IMG/VR virus record: IMGVR_UViG_3300030085_003845
Span: 1 to 23,820 of that record
Source of the DNA: a virus
DNA: 23,820 bases
Reading direction: 5' to 3' (one strand)
In this document: piece after piece, positions 1 through 11,500 of the stretch
Layout: each line of letters opens with the position of its first letter
Numbering within the stretch: the stretch's first letter is position 1
Translations under genes and position numbers: made by a program
The notes under the pieces: generated by a model
The model's input: the letters and a program-made list of their open reading frames with translations, nothing else
The model's database searches: none
What the model was told of the DNA's origin: nothing

Positions 1-45
1 ATTTGCACTTGTGGTTCTGAACAGATAACTCTAACTGAAGATTAG
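1..45 (+). CDS. 3' end of an upstream gene (frame uncertain)
   Basis: Only the last few codons could be inside the window. The reading frame starting at base 1 runs 14 codons and stops at TAG 43-45, ending in residues ITLTED. The frame starting at base 2 gives FALVVLNR and stops at TAA 26-28. The first is slightly favoured because its stop directly touches the hairpin/promoter element, as at the other gene boundaries here, but the sequence does not decide. In T4-like phages a tail or baseplate gene is expected at this place. No product can be named. Confidence 0.35.
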   Translation: MCTCGSEQITLTED

Positions 46-60
46 CCTTCTAAATAAGGC
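45..60. repeat. 5-bp hairpin with a late promoter motif in the loop
   Basis: GCCTT (45-49) and AAGGC (56-60) are perfect inverted repeats around the 6-base loop CTAAAT. The left arm begins at the last base of a possible upstream stop codon. No T-run follows, so it does not look like a classical intrinsic terminator. The promoter-like octamer at 49-56 lies across the loop. It may be a promoter/stem-loop unit, or a chance short palindrome. Confidence 0.5.
49..56 (+). promoter_or_regulatory. T4-type late promoter candidate for the 25-6-giant unit
   Basis: TCTAAATA matches six of eight bases of the T4 late promoter TATAAATA, which is read by the phage sigma factor gp55 with the gp45 clamp. It ends 24 bases before the GTG start of gp25. 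That is nearly the same distance as the other two late promoter candidates have from their genes, which supports function. A transcript starting just downstream would have a leader of only about 15-20 bases. Confidence 0.55.
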
Positions 61-80
61 AGAATAGTTGTATCAACCTA

Positions 81-482
81 GTGCCTGCTGAAAGAGTAAG
101 TAAAGGCTTTAAAGACATCAGTGCGAGTTTTCAGGTCAATCCATTGAATGATGATCTGATCGCACTGACAAATATTAATGCCATTGCCCGTTCTATTCGT
201 AATTTGGTGTTTACACAACGTGGTGACATTCCCTTCAAACCCACACTGGGTTCAAGGGTAAGTGAGTTGTTGTTTGAACCCTTGGATAACATCACATCTA
301 CTGCACTCAAGGAAGAGATTACAGACACCATTGTTAGTTTTGAACCTAGAGTCAAACTTGAAGATGTCACAGTCACTCCTGACTTTGATGACCTACAATA
401 TGACATCATCATCAGATATATTATCATCGGTATTGATGTTGATCCACAACAACTATCCTTTGCCTTAGTACCTACCAGGTAA
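81..482 (+). CDS. 25: gp25 baseplate wedge subunit (GPW/gp25 family)
   Basis: This 133-residue protein is a core subunit of the baseplate wedge. The family (phage P2 gpW, T4 gp25) sits next to the tail tube and sheath and helps start sheath assembly; T4 gp25 is 132 residues. What is seen: the cyanophage-type N-terminus PAERVSKGFKDIS, then FQVNPLNDDLIAL (residues 17-29), the core AIARSIRNLVFTQRGDIPF (34-52) and LGSRVSELLFEP (56-67), and EPRVKLEDV (88-96). The start is GTG at 81. The frame is closed by TAA at 51-53, there is no ATG near, and the family normally begins at this point. No strong Shine-Dalgarno sequence is visible. The stop is one base from the gp6 start, so the two genes are translationally coupled. 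It is probably made late from the promoter at 49-56. Confidence 0.95.
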   Translation: MPAERVSKGFKDISASFQVNPLNDDLIALTNINAIARSIRNLVFTQRGDIPFKPTLGSRVSELLFEPLDNITSTALKEEITDTIVSFEPRVKLEDVTVTPDFDDLQYDIIIRYIIIGIDVDPQQLSFALVPTR

Positions 483-483
483 G

Positions 484-2586
484 ATGCCCTTAGTTAACTT
501 TAGTAATCTAGATTTCGATCAGATCAAAGCGTCTATCCAAGACTACCTTCGTGCTAATTCCAATTTCACGGACTATGACTTTGAAGGATCGAACTTATCT
601 ACGATCATTAACACCTTAGCATACAACACTTACATCACTTCGTATAACGCCAATATGGTGACGAACGAAGTGTTCATTGATAGTGCAACGTTGAGAGAGA
701 ACGTTGTATCACTGGCACGTAATGTTGGATATCTTCCTAGGTCTAGAAAGGCACCTGTATGTAATATTTCTTTCTCTGTAGATGTTAGTGGTACCACAGC
801 CACGACAGTCACACTGAAAGCTGGTATTGTTGCAATTTCGAGTAAACAGGATAATTTAAGAACAGCTAATTTAGTATTCTCCATCGCTAATGATGTCACA
901 GTCGGTGTAGATAGTGATGGTTACGCAAACTTCCTTGATATTGACATCTATCAAGGCACTCTGATTACACAGACATTTAACGTATCCTCTCGTAATAAGA
1001 ATCAAAGATTTATTCTTCCTAACCCAGGGATTGATACATCCCTTATGAGGGTAACTGTCAAAGAAAGTTCAACCTCCACAGTACAGAGAACTTTCCAACA
1101 ATTTGATAGTTTGTTTGAAGTAAACAATAACTCTCCCATTTACTTCGTTCAAGAGATTGATAGTGAGAGATATGAAATCATGTTCGGAGACGGTGTCTTC
1201 GGTGTTGCAGTACAGGAACCTAACTTTATTGAAGTAAATTATATAATCACTGATGGTGAGGATGGTAATAGAGTAAGTGGTGTAAGATTTGCAGGATCAC
1301 TCAGAGACAACAATGGTAACACTATATCTGGTGGTGTCTCACTGATTACAGTGAATGACCCCTCTTATGGTGGTAGTCCAATTGAAAGTGTAGAATCAAT
1401 TAAGAAGTTTGCAACTCAAATTTACGCTTCACAGAACAGAGCTGTAACCGCAGCAGATTATGAAGCGATTGTTCCTCAGATTTATCCTGAGACTGAATCC
1501 ATCTCGGCTTTTGGTGGAGAAGAATTGACACCACCTCGATATGGAAAAGTCTTCGTAAGTATCAAACCTACGAACGGTGTATTTCTATCAACAGGAATTA
1601 AAGATAATATCAAGAGTCAGATTACAAAGTATTCTGTCGCAGGAATTGAAGTTGAGATTATTGATCTCAAGTATTTGTATATTGAGACATATTCAAATGT
1701 TTATTACAACTCAAACCAAGCTCCTAGTCCAAGTTATGTTTCTGGATTGATATCACAAAATATCAATTCCTACGCTAATTCTACTGAGTTAAATAAGTTT
1801 GGAGCAAGGTTCAAATACAGTAAATTCCAGTGTGTAATTGACCAAAGTCATGAGTCCATCACTTCTAATATCACAACAGTGATGATGAGAAGAGATTTGG
1901 AAGCGAACATGAATGAATTCACTGAATATGAAATTTGTTTTGGTAATCGTTTCGCGATTCAAAATCACGGACACGGTACTCACAACGGACAGATTGGATA
2001 CAATATTCGTTCGTCGGGATTTAAAGTAAGTGGTATCTCTGAAACAGTTTATCTTGGGGACACCCCCAACTTTGATTTGAAAACAGGATCAGTCTTCCTG
2101 TTCAAACTCAACTCTCCTACTGAACCAGTTATTCTGAGAAGATCGATTGGTACCGTTGATTACATCAAAGGTGAGATCAAATTGAATCCAATTAAGATTA
2201 TCTCTACAGAAGTATTCCGTGGAACTAATATTGTTGAGGTTTCAGCACAACCTTATTCAAATGATGTCATTGGACTACAAGATTTGTATCTTCAATTAGA
2301 CCCTGGTAATACCATTGTAAATATGTTAACAGATCGAATTGAATCTGGTAGTGACGTATCGGGAACAAATTACATTGTTTCTCCTAGTATACTCACCAGT
2401 TTGGTTAGAAGAACTCCTGTTATCTCAGGAGGCACGTCGTCAGTTTCAAGTGAGACTGGATCTAATCTCATCTCTGGTAGAGTGACGACTAATTTACCAA
2501 GTGTGAATCCACAAGTGACGACACCTACACCATCACCAACTCCTTCACCTTCATCATCTTCGTCCACCAGTTCATATAACTACTAA
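484..2586 (+). CDS. 6: gp6 baseplate wedge subunit (baseplate J-like)
   Basis: This 700-residue protein is the main structural ring component of the wedge (T4 gp6, 660 residues; P2 gpJ relative). T4 gp6 dimers form the continuous ring that holds the wedges together. The N-terminus (NFSNLDFDQIKASIQDYLR, then residues reading YDFEGSNLSTIINTLAYNT) and the J-family stretch SQNRAVTAADYEAIV followed by GGEELTPPRYGKVFVSIKP (about 315-363) identify it. A His-rich patch, HGHGTH, lies at 495-500. The last ~22 residues are a Pro/Thr/Ser tail. ATG 484 follows the gp25 stop by one base, with AGGT just upstream as a weak ribosome binding site. The giant wedge protein starts 9 bases after its stop. There is no internal promoter, so it is co-transcribed with both neighbours. 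Confidence 0.94.
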   Translation: MPLVNFSNLDFDQIKASIQDYLRANSNFTDYDFEGSNLSTIINTLAYNTYITSYNANMVTNEVFIDSATLRENVVSLARNVGYLPRSRKAPVCNISFSVDVSGTTATTVTLKAGIVAISSKQDNLRTANLVFSIANDVTVGVDSDGYANFLDIDIYQGTLITQTFNVSSRNKNQRFILPNPGIDTSLMRVTVKESSTSTVQRTFQQFDSLFEVNNNSPIYFVQEIDSERYEIMFGDGVFGVAVQEPNFIEVNYIITDGEDGNRVSGVRFAGSLRDNNGNTISGGVSLITVNDPSYGGSPIESVESIKKFATQIYASQNRAVTAADYEAIVPQIYPETESISAFGGEELTPPRYGKVFVSIKPTNGVFLSTGIKDNIKSQITKYSVAGIEVEIIDLKYLYIETYSNVYYNSNQAPSPSYVSGLISQNINSYANSTELNKFGARFKYSKFQCVIDQSHESITSNITTVMMRRDLEANMNEFTEYEICFGNRFAIQNHGHGTHNGQIGYNIRSSGFKVSGISETVYLGDTPNFDLKTGSVFLFKLNSPTEPVILRRSIGTVDYIKGEIKLNPIKIISTEVFRGTNIVEVSAQPYSNDVIGLQDLYLQLDPGNTIVNMLTDRIESGSDVSGTNYIVSPSILTSLVRRTPVISGGTSSVSSETGSNLISGRVTTNLPSVNPQVTTPTPSPTPSPSSSSSTSSYNY
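2518..2583 (+). other. low-complexity Thr/Pro/Ser C-terminal tail of gp6
   Basis: Codons 679-700 of gp6 encode TTPTPSPTPSPSSSSSTSS followed by YNY. The DNA is a C-rich/purine-poor run of ACC, CCT and TCA-type triplets (for example CCATCACCAACTCCTTCACC). It is probably a flexible tail beyond the folded wedge domain. Triplet slippage could change its length between related phages. Confidence 0.7.
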
Positions 2587-2595
2587 TATCAGAAA

Positions 2596-5500
2596 ATGGC
2601 AGTCGATAGAGTCAAGTTCCAGGATATTGTTGAGAGTCAGTTTCCTAGATATGTTCTGGAGGACTTTCCTCTTCTTCCAGAGTTCATCAAACAATATTAT
2701 AAGTCTCAGGAAAGCCAAGGTGCCACCTTTGATCTGATTCAGAATATTGATCAATATGTAAAAGTTGATCAGCTGTTTGACCTCAAGTCCTCTACCACCT
2801 TGAACGGTGATCTGGATTATACTGCCACAACCATCCCCACATCATCTCTTACAGACTTTACTGATGGGTTTCCCGAGACCAATGGTCTGATCAAGATTGA
2901 TAATGAGATCATTCACTATGAGTCGATTAGTAATAATTCTTTTGTAAATTGCACCAGAGGGTTTAGTGGTATCACGACTTATGTCTCTGGACATAATCCA
3001 GACTCACTGACCTTTGAGGACACTGAGACCGATACTCATAAGGATGGTGCAACCATTCTTAATCTTAACATCATCTTCCTCCAGGAGTTCTTCAAAAAAC
3101 TGAAGAACTTGATCACACCAGGATTCAATGATAGAGAATTGTATTCTGGTATTGATCAAAGAAACTTCATCTATAACGTAGATAGTTTTTACAAATCAAA
3201 GGGCACAGATCAATCTTTCAAAATCCTATTCAGAGCTCTGTTTGGTGAAGAAGTAGAAATCATCAAACCAAGTGATTTTCTGTTCAGACCTTCTGATGCA
3301 GACTACAAAGTCACACAGGAATACGTTGTAGAGAGTATCAATGGTGATCCCCTTCAACTTAAGAACCTCACTTTGTTCCAAGACTCTACAGGAGCTAGAG
3401 GTACGGTATCTGATGTAAATCCTATCACCTATGGTGACGGTCAATATTATCAGCTTTCTATTGATTATGGGTTTGCACGTGATATTGGTGTAAAAGGTTC
3501 AATCTTTGGTGAGTTCAAACCAAACCCCAAAACCAAAATCCTTAACACGATTGGTTTAGGTGCAACTATTATTGATGTTGATTCAACAATCGGTTTCCCA
3601 GAGACTGGTAATCTGATCATTAAAGACTCAGTTGGAGACCTTGTTTCAATTGCATACACTGGAAAGAGTGTCAACCAATTCTTCAACGTTAGTGGCATAA
3701 CAGAACAATTTGATAAAAAGACAGATCTTCGTTTTGATGATGAGTCTTATGCCTATGTTGGATTCGATACTAGTAATCCAATCCAAGTTCGTATCACATC
3801 AACACTTAAAGAATTCAAACTAAAAAGTGGTTCTTATTCTTATAGAGAGAATGACACTATCAATATTCAATCACTTGGTATTGAAAGAGGTGATGAGAGA
3901 TCCGATAATTGGTATTCCAATGTTAAGACTCAGTGGAATATTGAAAGTATTGAACTGGTTGACGAACTCGAACAGTCATACAACATCACTCTTTTTGATA
4001 ATCACTTCCTCAGACCTGGTTACGAAATCTTCCTGGTAAGTAAAGCGGGTCTTCAACTTCCTGGTGTGGTCATTCGTTCATCTTCGTCTACTTCATTCCT
4101 GACAAAACTTGCTGCCAATGTTGGTAGTATTCCTTATACCAAAGTTGAAAATCAACTTCTCAAAGGTGACTCTGGTAAGTACCCTAAGTTGAATGAGTTT
4201 GTTGCAAACGTACAGAATGTTTATCAAAAGTACAATGGTGAAGTTGCGGTTGCATCCAACTCACTTCCAAACTATTCCAACATCTTCACCGAACCTTACG
4301 ATAAGAATATCACATTTAGTGGAAGTTCCGATGGTGATAATCAGACTCTAACTGTATCCACAAACAAAGATCATGGATTCTTGACTGGTGATGCTGTCAT
4401 CTACAAACCTGGTGTCATTGAATCGACAACTATTTCTCCTGATGGTATTACAATTGTCAATACGACAGAAAGTAAGTTTCAGAATGTAGATGAAAACGTT
4501 TATTACATTAAGAGAGAGAACTCAACAAGTTTCAAATTAGCAAGATCTAGAGCTGATATTTTCTCTAATAAGTTCGTTGATCTTATTGGTGATGTATCTG
4601 ATAATCAATTCATCTATTTTGATTTCTTCAACAAGAAACTTATTGGACAAAATATTGTCAGAGAAGTATTGTCACCTGATAATAAGTCTGGTAATTATGA
4701 GACTGATCCTGGTTATACAGGTATGCTCATCAATGGTGTTGAGATTCTTAATTATAAGTCTAGTGACTTTTTGACTTATGGAGATATCAGATCTCTTGAG
4801 ATTACTGGAAGAGGTGAAGGATATGATGTCATCAATCCTCCTGTACTCGATATTGTTGATAATTATGGTAGTGGTGCCGAGGGTGTTGTATCTGTTGATG
4901 GATCTCTTAGTGGTATCAATATCATTGACCGTGGATTTGGATTCTTAGAACCTCCCACGATTACAATTACTGGTGGTCAACCAGATGTTGAGGCTAAGGC
5001 TGAAGTGAACATGACGAGTATCGTTCACTCACTCACATTCAACTCTGAGTTTACTGCAAAGAGAGTTAACATCGGTAATGATACGATTGGATTCTCGACC
5101 TTCCACAAATTGAATGTTGGTGACAAAGTTCAGTATGACGCCAAAGACGGTACTCCTATCGTTGGTCTCTCTACAAATGCATATTACTTTGTATCGACTG
5201 TTGACACATCCACGATCAAACTTCACAAGACTGAGGCGAATGCAGTAGCTGGAATCAACACTGTTGATATTCAGAACTACGGTACTGGTATTCATGCAAT
5301 TACCGCTGTTGGTGGTAGATCCATTGTTTCTAATGTCATCATTACAAACCCTGGTAGTGGATACAAGAACAGACATAGAAACATTCCTGCAGCAGGTATC
5401 AACACCGCACAAAATCGTTTCGAGATTCCTAATCATGGGTACTCATCTGGTGAAATCATCAAGTACTCCACCACATCTGGTGGTATCGAAGGACTCTCCA

Positions 5501-8500
5501 CATCTGAAGAGTATTATGTCGTCAAGGTAGATGATAATAATTTCTCTCTGTCTTTGGTGGGATCAGGAACCACTGATAAGAAATTCTTCTACGACAGAGA
5601 CATCCTGGTTGACATCAGAACTACTGGTAATGGTAGTTTCAACTATCTCCCAATTGAGTTCACTATCAACGGACCTATTGGTGTAACAACTGTTGCAGGT
5701 CAAGACTTCCAGTGTAAAGTTCAACCACTGTTTAGAGGTTCTATCAACTCTGTTGATCTGACCGAGAATGGAGTTGCATATGGTTCATCCGAAATTGTCA
5801 ATTTCAACAGACAGCCAAATATTGAATTCAAGAGTGGTAAGGATGCTCAACTCACTCCAATTGTCAGTAACTCCAGAATTGTTGATGTTATTGTAAATGA
5901 TGGTGGATCTGAATATAACTCTCCTCCAAACCTCATCATTCATGGTGAGGGTGGATTTGCTGCCCTGACACCAATTATTGATAATGGAGTCATCACTTCG
6001 GTATCTGTGCAGAATGGTGGAACAGGTTATGTTTCCGGTTCAACAAAGATTGAAGTCAGAGCTGCAGGTGAGAATGGATCTGCAGATGCAGTAATTAGAA
6101 ACTGGAATGTCAACGTCTTTGAAAGAGACTTTGAAAACATTGGTATTGATGATGGTTTTGTAAGTGAAAGTATCGATGACACATCACTTGAGTACTCTCA
6201 CCTTTATTCTCCTAGACCACTCAGATCCAACACCTATGTCATCTCATCCTCAGGTGAGACACAATATGGTATTTCAGACCTGACACTGGCTGGTGGTGTT
6301 GAGAAGACAAGTTCCTATCACTCTCCAATCATCGGTTGGGCATATGATGGTAACCCCATCTATGGTCCCTATGGATTCACCGATCCTCAGGGTGGCAACA
6401 TTTCTCAGATGACTTCTGGATATGAACTGATTACTAATCCTACCAATAGACCTCCCACATCACTTTTCCCCCTTGGATACTTTGTAGAAGATTATATCTT
6501 TACCGATAGAGGTGACCTGGACGAACACAACGGCCGTTTCTGTGTCACTCCCGACTACCCAAATGGTAGATATTGTTACTTCTCTACACTAAATCCTTTC
6601 TCTGTAGATTCAACAGGTCCATTCAAGAATTATAAGAGACCTGTATATCCATATCTGATTGGTAACAGTTTCTATTCAAAACCTAATATCAACAACTTCA
6701 AGGTTGAAAGTAATCAGGTTGATTATAACTTTGAGAATGGTGAGTGGTTTAGAAACACACTGGCATATCATACCAATGATGATGACAGTGGTTATGAGTA
6801 TGTTTTCAATTCCGACAAGGAAAGACATCAATCATTGGATGTTGTAAATGCATCTAAGGGTCATGTAGAATCCATCGGAATCATGACTGGTGGTATCAAT
6901 TACAAAGTCAATGACCGTATCAACTTTGTAAATGAGGCTACTGGTGGTTTTGATGCTCAGGCTAGAGTCGAAAGAGTTACTGGATCAGATGTCAATTATG
7001 TGAATTATGATCAAACTCAAGTAGAAAATATTGAGTTTGGAACAATTCTTAGTCTCAATCAATTCATTGGATTCTCTACAGAACCTCATCCATTTGTTAA
7101 TGCAGAACTCGTTACTATCTCTGGTCTTTCCACAACCTTCAATGGTTATTCTGGTTTAATTGATTCTAGAATTGGTATCAGAACTGATAACTTCCTTTTG
7201 ACACTTGGTGTTGGTTCGACTGGTCAGACTGGTCTCACTACTTACTTCTATGTCTCTGGAAATCTAGATTATCCCTCAATTCGTGAGAATGATATTCTTG
7301 GTATTGGAACAGAAAATGTGAAAGTTCTGAATATTGATAAGAGAGCTAGAAGAATTAGAGTCAGAAGAGAATATGATGGAATCTCTTGTGGATTGGCTCA
7401 CACTAACAGAACTGTTCTGTTTGAAGATCCTCGTAAGTTCCGTGTCAATGTTGGAACTCTGAAGACTTCAGTTGCACTCGAAGTTAATAAAGAATATTAC
7501 TTCTATCCTCAAGAGGTTGTTGGTCTAGGAACAGTTGGTGTGGGTAGTACAAGTGTATTCTCCAACCCCGGTGTTGGTATTACACAGAAGTTCATCCCAA
7601 CCAAACAAATCTATCTGCCTAATCACAACCTAGATGTCAACGACAGACTGTATTACAACAAACAGGGTGGAACTGCAATCGGTGCATGGAATGGTATCTC
7701 TACCGTTTTCAAAACACTCGATGACTATGATTTCTTCTACGCTGGTCCAGTAAACAGAGACTTTATTGGTCTGTCAACGAATAAGATTGGTCTTGGTACC
7801 GAAGGTGAGTTTGTAGGTGTAGGAACCACCAGTGGTCTCTTGATGTTCACATCTGTTCCTGGTGATGACTACCATAGTTTCGTAACTGACAAGGATAATG
7901 TTCTGACTGGTGATGTCAAAGTCACAACAGTCAATGTTGCCACATCGAGCACACACGGTCTAGAGGTTGGTGATAGTGTCTATATGACAATCAAACCAAC
8001 CAATACAAGAACTATCAGTGTTCAATATGACAACTCCTCCAGGAGGATTGTATTTGATCCTAAGAGTATCACAACAACAAACATCATCAAGAACACACTC
8101 ACGATCACTGGTCATGAGTTTGTGGAGGGTGACAGGGTACTGTATAGAGAAGGTGGTTCAGTAATCGGTGGACTCACCCATGGGACGATTTACTACGTCT
8201 ATCCATATGACAGTAATTCAATTCAACTTGTAAGAGAAAAGTATGAACTGTCTCAAACTAGACCAAAAGTTGAGGATATCACTTCGACTGGAACTGGTAC
8301 ACTTCTGAAAGTTAATCCTTCTCTCTACGCTAAGAGAAATGAGAAACTTAAGTTCGACCTCTCAGATCCCTCACTTTCTTTTGTTGTAAGTGGTGTTCGT
8401 AGTTCTGCCTTTGAACTGAGATTCTACACTGATAGTGATTATACAAACATCTTTAACACAACTGAAACCAGAACTACATTTGAAGTCACTCGTTCTGGTA

Positions 8501-11500
8501 ACACTGGCATCGATGCTGATGCAAATGTCACTCTGAACATCTCCGACGAAGTTCCATCAAACCTGTGGTATAAGTTCTGTCCCATTAACAATGACATCAT
8601 TACAGATGTCAAGAATGAGATTGTAATTGACACTGATGTAAACTCCAATAACTCCATCAATATTGAAAAGACCAAGTATGATGGTCTCCATAGTTTGACT
8701 GGTGTTGGTGATACAACATTCTCTTACAATATTAGTGCGACACCAGACGTACAACTCTACAATGTTGAGAATGCTTTTTCTAACTATGAGACAACTTCTG
8801 GCACTGCGTCTGGTCCTATTAGTCGTGTTCACATTCTAGATCAGGGTGCAAACTACGAAGTAATCCCTGGTATTTCGACAATCATCAGTGACAATGGTTC
8901 TGGAGCAATTCTTCAGGCTAATAGTGAAAACATCGGTAAGATTCAAAAAGTTAGATTCAACTCTCACAGAATTGGATTTGACTATCCTACTGATCAAACA
9001 TTGAGACCAATCGCTAACCCACCTGAGATTCTGGATCTTGAGTCCCTGACTTCATTTGAATCCATCGGTATTAGTTCTGGTGGTAGAAATTATCTCGTGG
9101 CTCCTGATCTGGTAGTCCTTGATGGATTCACAAGAAACAAAGTAGAAGACCTTGATATCTTCTATCATCTTGGTGACACCTCGGTTACTATCCTTAGGAA
9201 CACAACAGGTCTCTATAATGTATCACCAGAGATTATCCCAGTCAACAACTCCAACGGTGTTGGTATCGCTAATGTGATATACACACCTTCTACCAAGAGT
9301 GTCAGGTTGATGCTTGACTCCACATTCAGTGACGCAAGTGCATTCCCCTACAATGTCGGATCTAAAATCTTTGTTGAAAATCTGAATGTTGGTGTCGGTT
9401 CCACGGCCAGAGGATATAACTCTGAGGATTATAGTTATCAGTATTTCACTGTCACGGCATCCGATTCTAACCTTGGTGGTGGACCTGGTGCATATGTTGA
9501 TTACTCACTCAAGGAGTACCTCGATGATACAGATGTACCAGGACAGGTCAATCTGGCAATCTCTGCAGGTAGAGTTATTCCCGTAACTCACTTCCCAATC
9601 TTTGAGTCCAAACTCAAAAAGAATGACTTCTATGAGGATGAAGTTATTGTTTATCAAGGAAAGCATACAGGAAGAGTTGAGTCTTGGAATAATGTTACCG
9701 AGATCCTAAAGGTTGATACTCCCAAAGAATATAAACTCAATGAAACAGTCAGAGGTTTGACATCTAACACTCAGGCTGTCATTCGTTCCAAACTTGATTT
9801 TGATGCTGAGATCACAACAGGTGTTGGTGCAACTGTCACCTATGGTTGGCAGAAGTCAACTGGTTTCCTGAATGATAATCTTCAAAGAGTTCCAAATAAT
9901 GAATATTATCAGTCCTTCTCTTATTCTATTAAATCTAGAGTTCCTTTTGATAATTGGGAAGATCCCGTAGGTTCTCTGAATCACATCTCTGGTTACAAAG
10001 AGTTCTCAGATCTTCAGGTTGTATCCCAGGAAGATATTCCACTGGGTGTTGCACAACCATTTGATTCTGATGTTGATACCACTACTGATATCGTAAGTAG
10101 TGCGGCTTTGTATTGTTTCTATGACTTTGATTTTGTTACCGAGAACAACAACCTGATCAACGGTCAAGTTACTTCGGATGAGATCTTCTTTGAAAATAGA
10201 ATCCTTTCTGATTACTTCCAATCTGTTGGTAACAGAGTTTTGGATATTGATGACTTCTCTGGTGAGTTCTTCAGTAATGAGAGACCTACAAAGTATAGTG
10301 ACGTTGAGGCATTCAACTTCAATGATATCTACAACAAAGTCTTTACCTTTGTCAAAGATAGAATTTTCACAGATGAGAGACAAACATCTATCGTATCTGT
10401 TCTTCAAACTGACCAGATTGGTTACATGCAAGAGTATGCAACCATGGAGACATATCCAGAACTTGGATACTTTGATTACATCGCAACTGCTGATGGTTGG
10501 AATCTTCAGTTCCATCCTGTCAAGTTTGCAAATAACATCTATGATGTTTCAACCCTTTCCATCAGTATCCAGGATAATGTTGCTGGTGTAGGTAGTACGG
10601 CTCTTGGAACTGTGGCTCTCCTTGAGAGTGGTAGAGAGACAACTCCTGATAACACACTTGAGACCATCGCTACTATTCCTTCCGAGTTCAGAGCTATTAA
10701 GTCTGTTGTTCTTCAGGAAGATGAACTTGGTGATTACGCATCTACTGAAATCAATTTGATTCATGATGGTTCAGATGTCCATATCCTGGAATACGCGGAT
10801 ATGGCCACCAAGTCTGGTTCATATTCATCTACAGCAGGATTTGGTACATTCGGTGCTAGATTGTCTGGTAACAACATCCTTCTGGATTTCACACCTAATG
10901 TTGGAACTGCGGTTACCACTAACACCTCAATCATCGCATTGTCTGATACCGGAACTGGTATCTCCTCTATCACATTTAGAGAGTCTAGACTGAACTCTAA
11001 CTTCAAAAATATCTTGGCCTCTGGGTCACCATCCGCTAACACGATTCTTCAGTTTGAAGAACCTTACGCAAGTGGTTACTATGTTGTATCTGTTAAAGAC
11101 ACAACAAATAATCAGTATGAAATGTTTGAAGTTGCTGTCATCGCATCTGAGTCAAATGAACACTTTGTGGAGTTTGCAAACATCGATACTGGTGCAAGTC
11201 TTGGTCAAATCGGAATCACTTCCACGGCTAATTACACCAACCTCACTTACACAGCCAATCCTAACGCGGCTGTTGAGGTAAGAACATTTGGTATTGAACA
11301 GAAGATTTATGATGATAATCTTGATGCAACACAAATGCTTCTGAACAACCATGAGTACATCTCTGGAACTGGTTTGTATAGAGGTACTAAACTTGATCTG
11401 AGAACTGCATTCGATCTTGAACATGATGGTCTCCCAATCTTCAAGAGACAGTTTGAAGGATCTGATTCATCTTCATTCGACTTTGATAATAATATTCTCT

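Noticed and set aside
2518-2583. Short C-rich triplet run considered as a microsatellite or CRISPR-like repeat
   Set aside because: It is a coding Thr/Pro/Ser tail of gp6 with no spacer structure and no exact repeat unit.
5029-5436. 135-codon open frame on the - strand
   Set aside because: Antisense shadow within repeat modules of the giant; Cys/Asn/Ser-rich translation without motif.
8035-8047. TCCTCCAGGAGGA near-palindrome containing a perfect AGGAGG inside the giant gene
   Set aside because: It looks like a ribosome binding site, but no start codon with an open frame lies 5-12 bases downstream. It simply encodes SSRR. Other internal AGGAGG sites at 2427-2432 and 23395-23400 also lack starts.
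10006-10515. 169-codon open frame on the - strand
   Set aside because: Antisense shadow inside the giant gene; no start context, promoter or protein motif.
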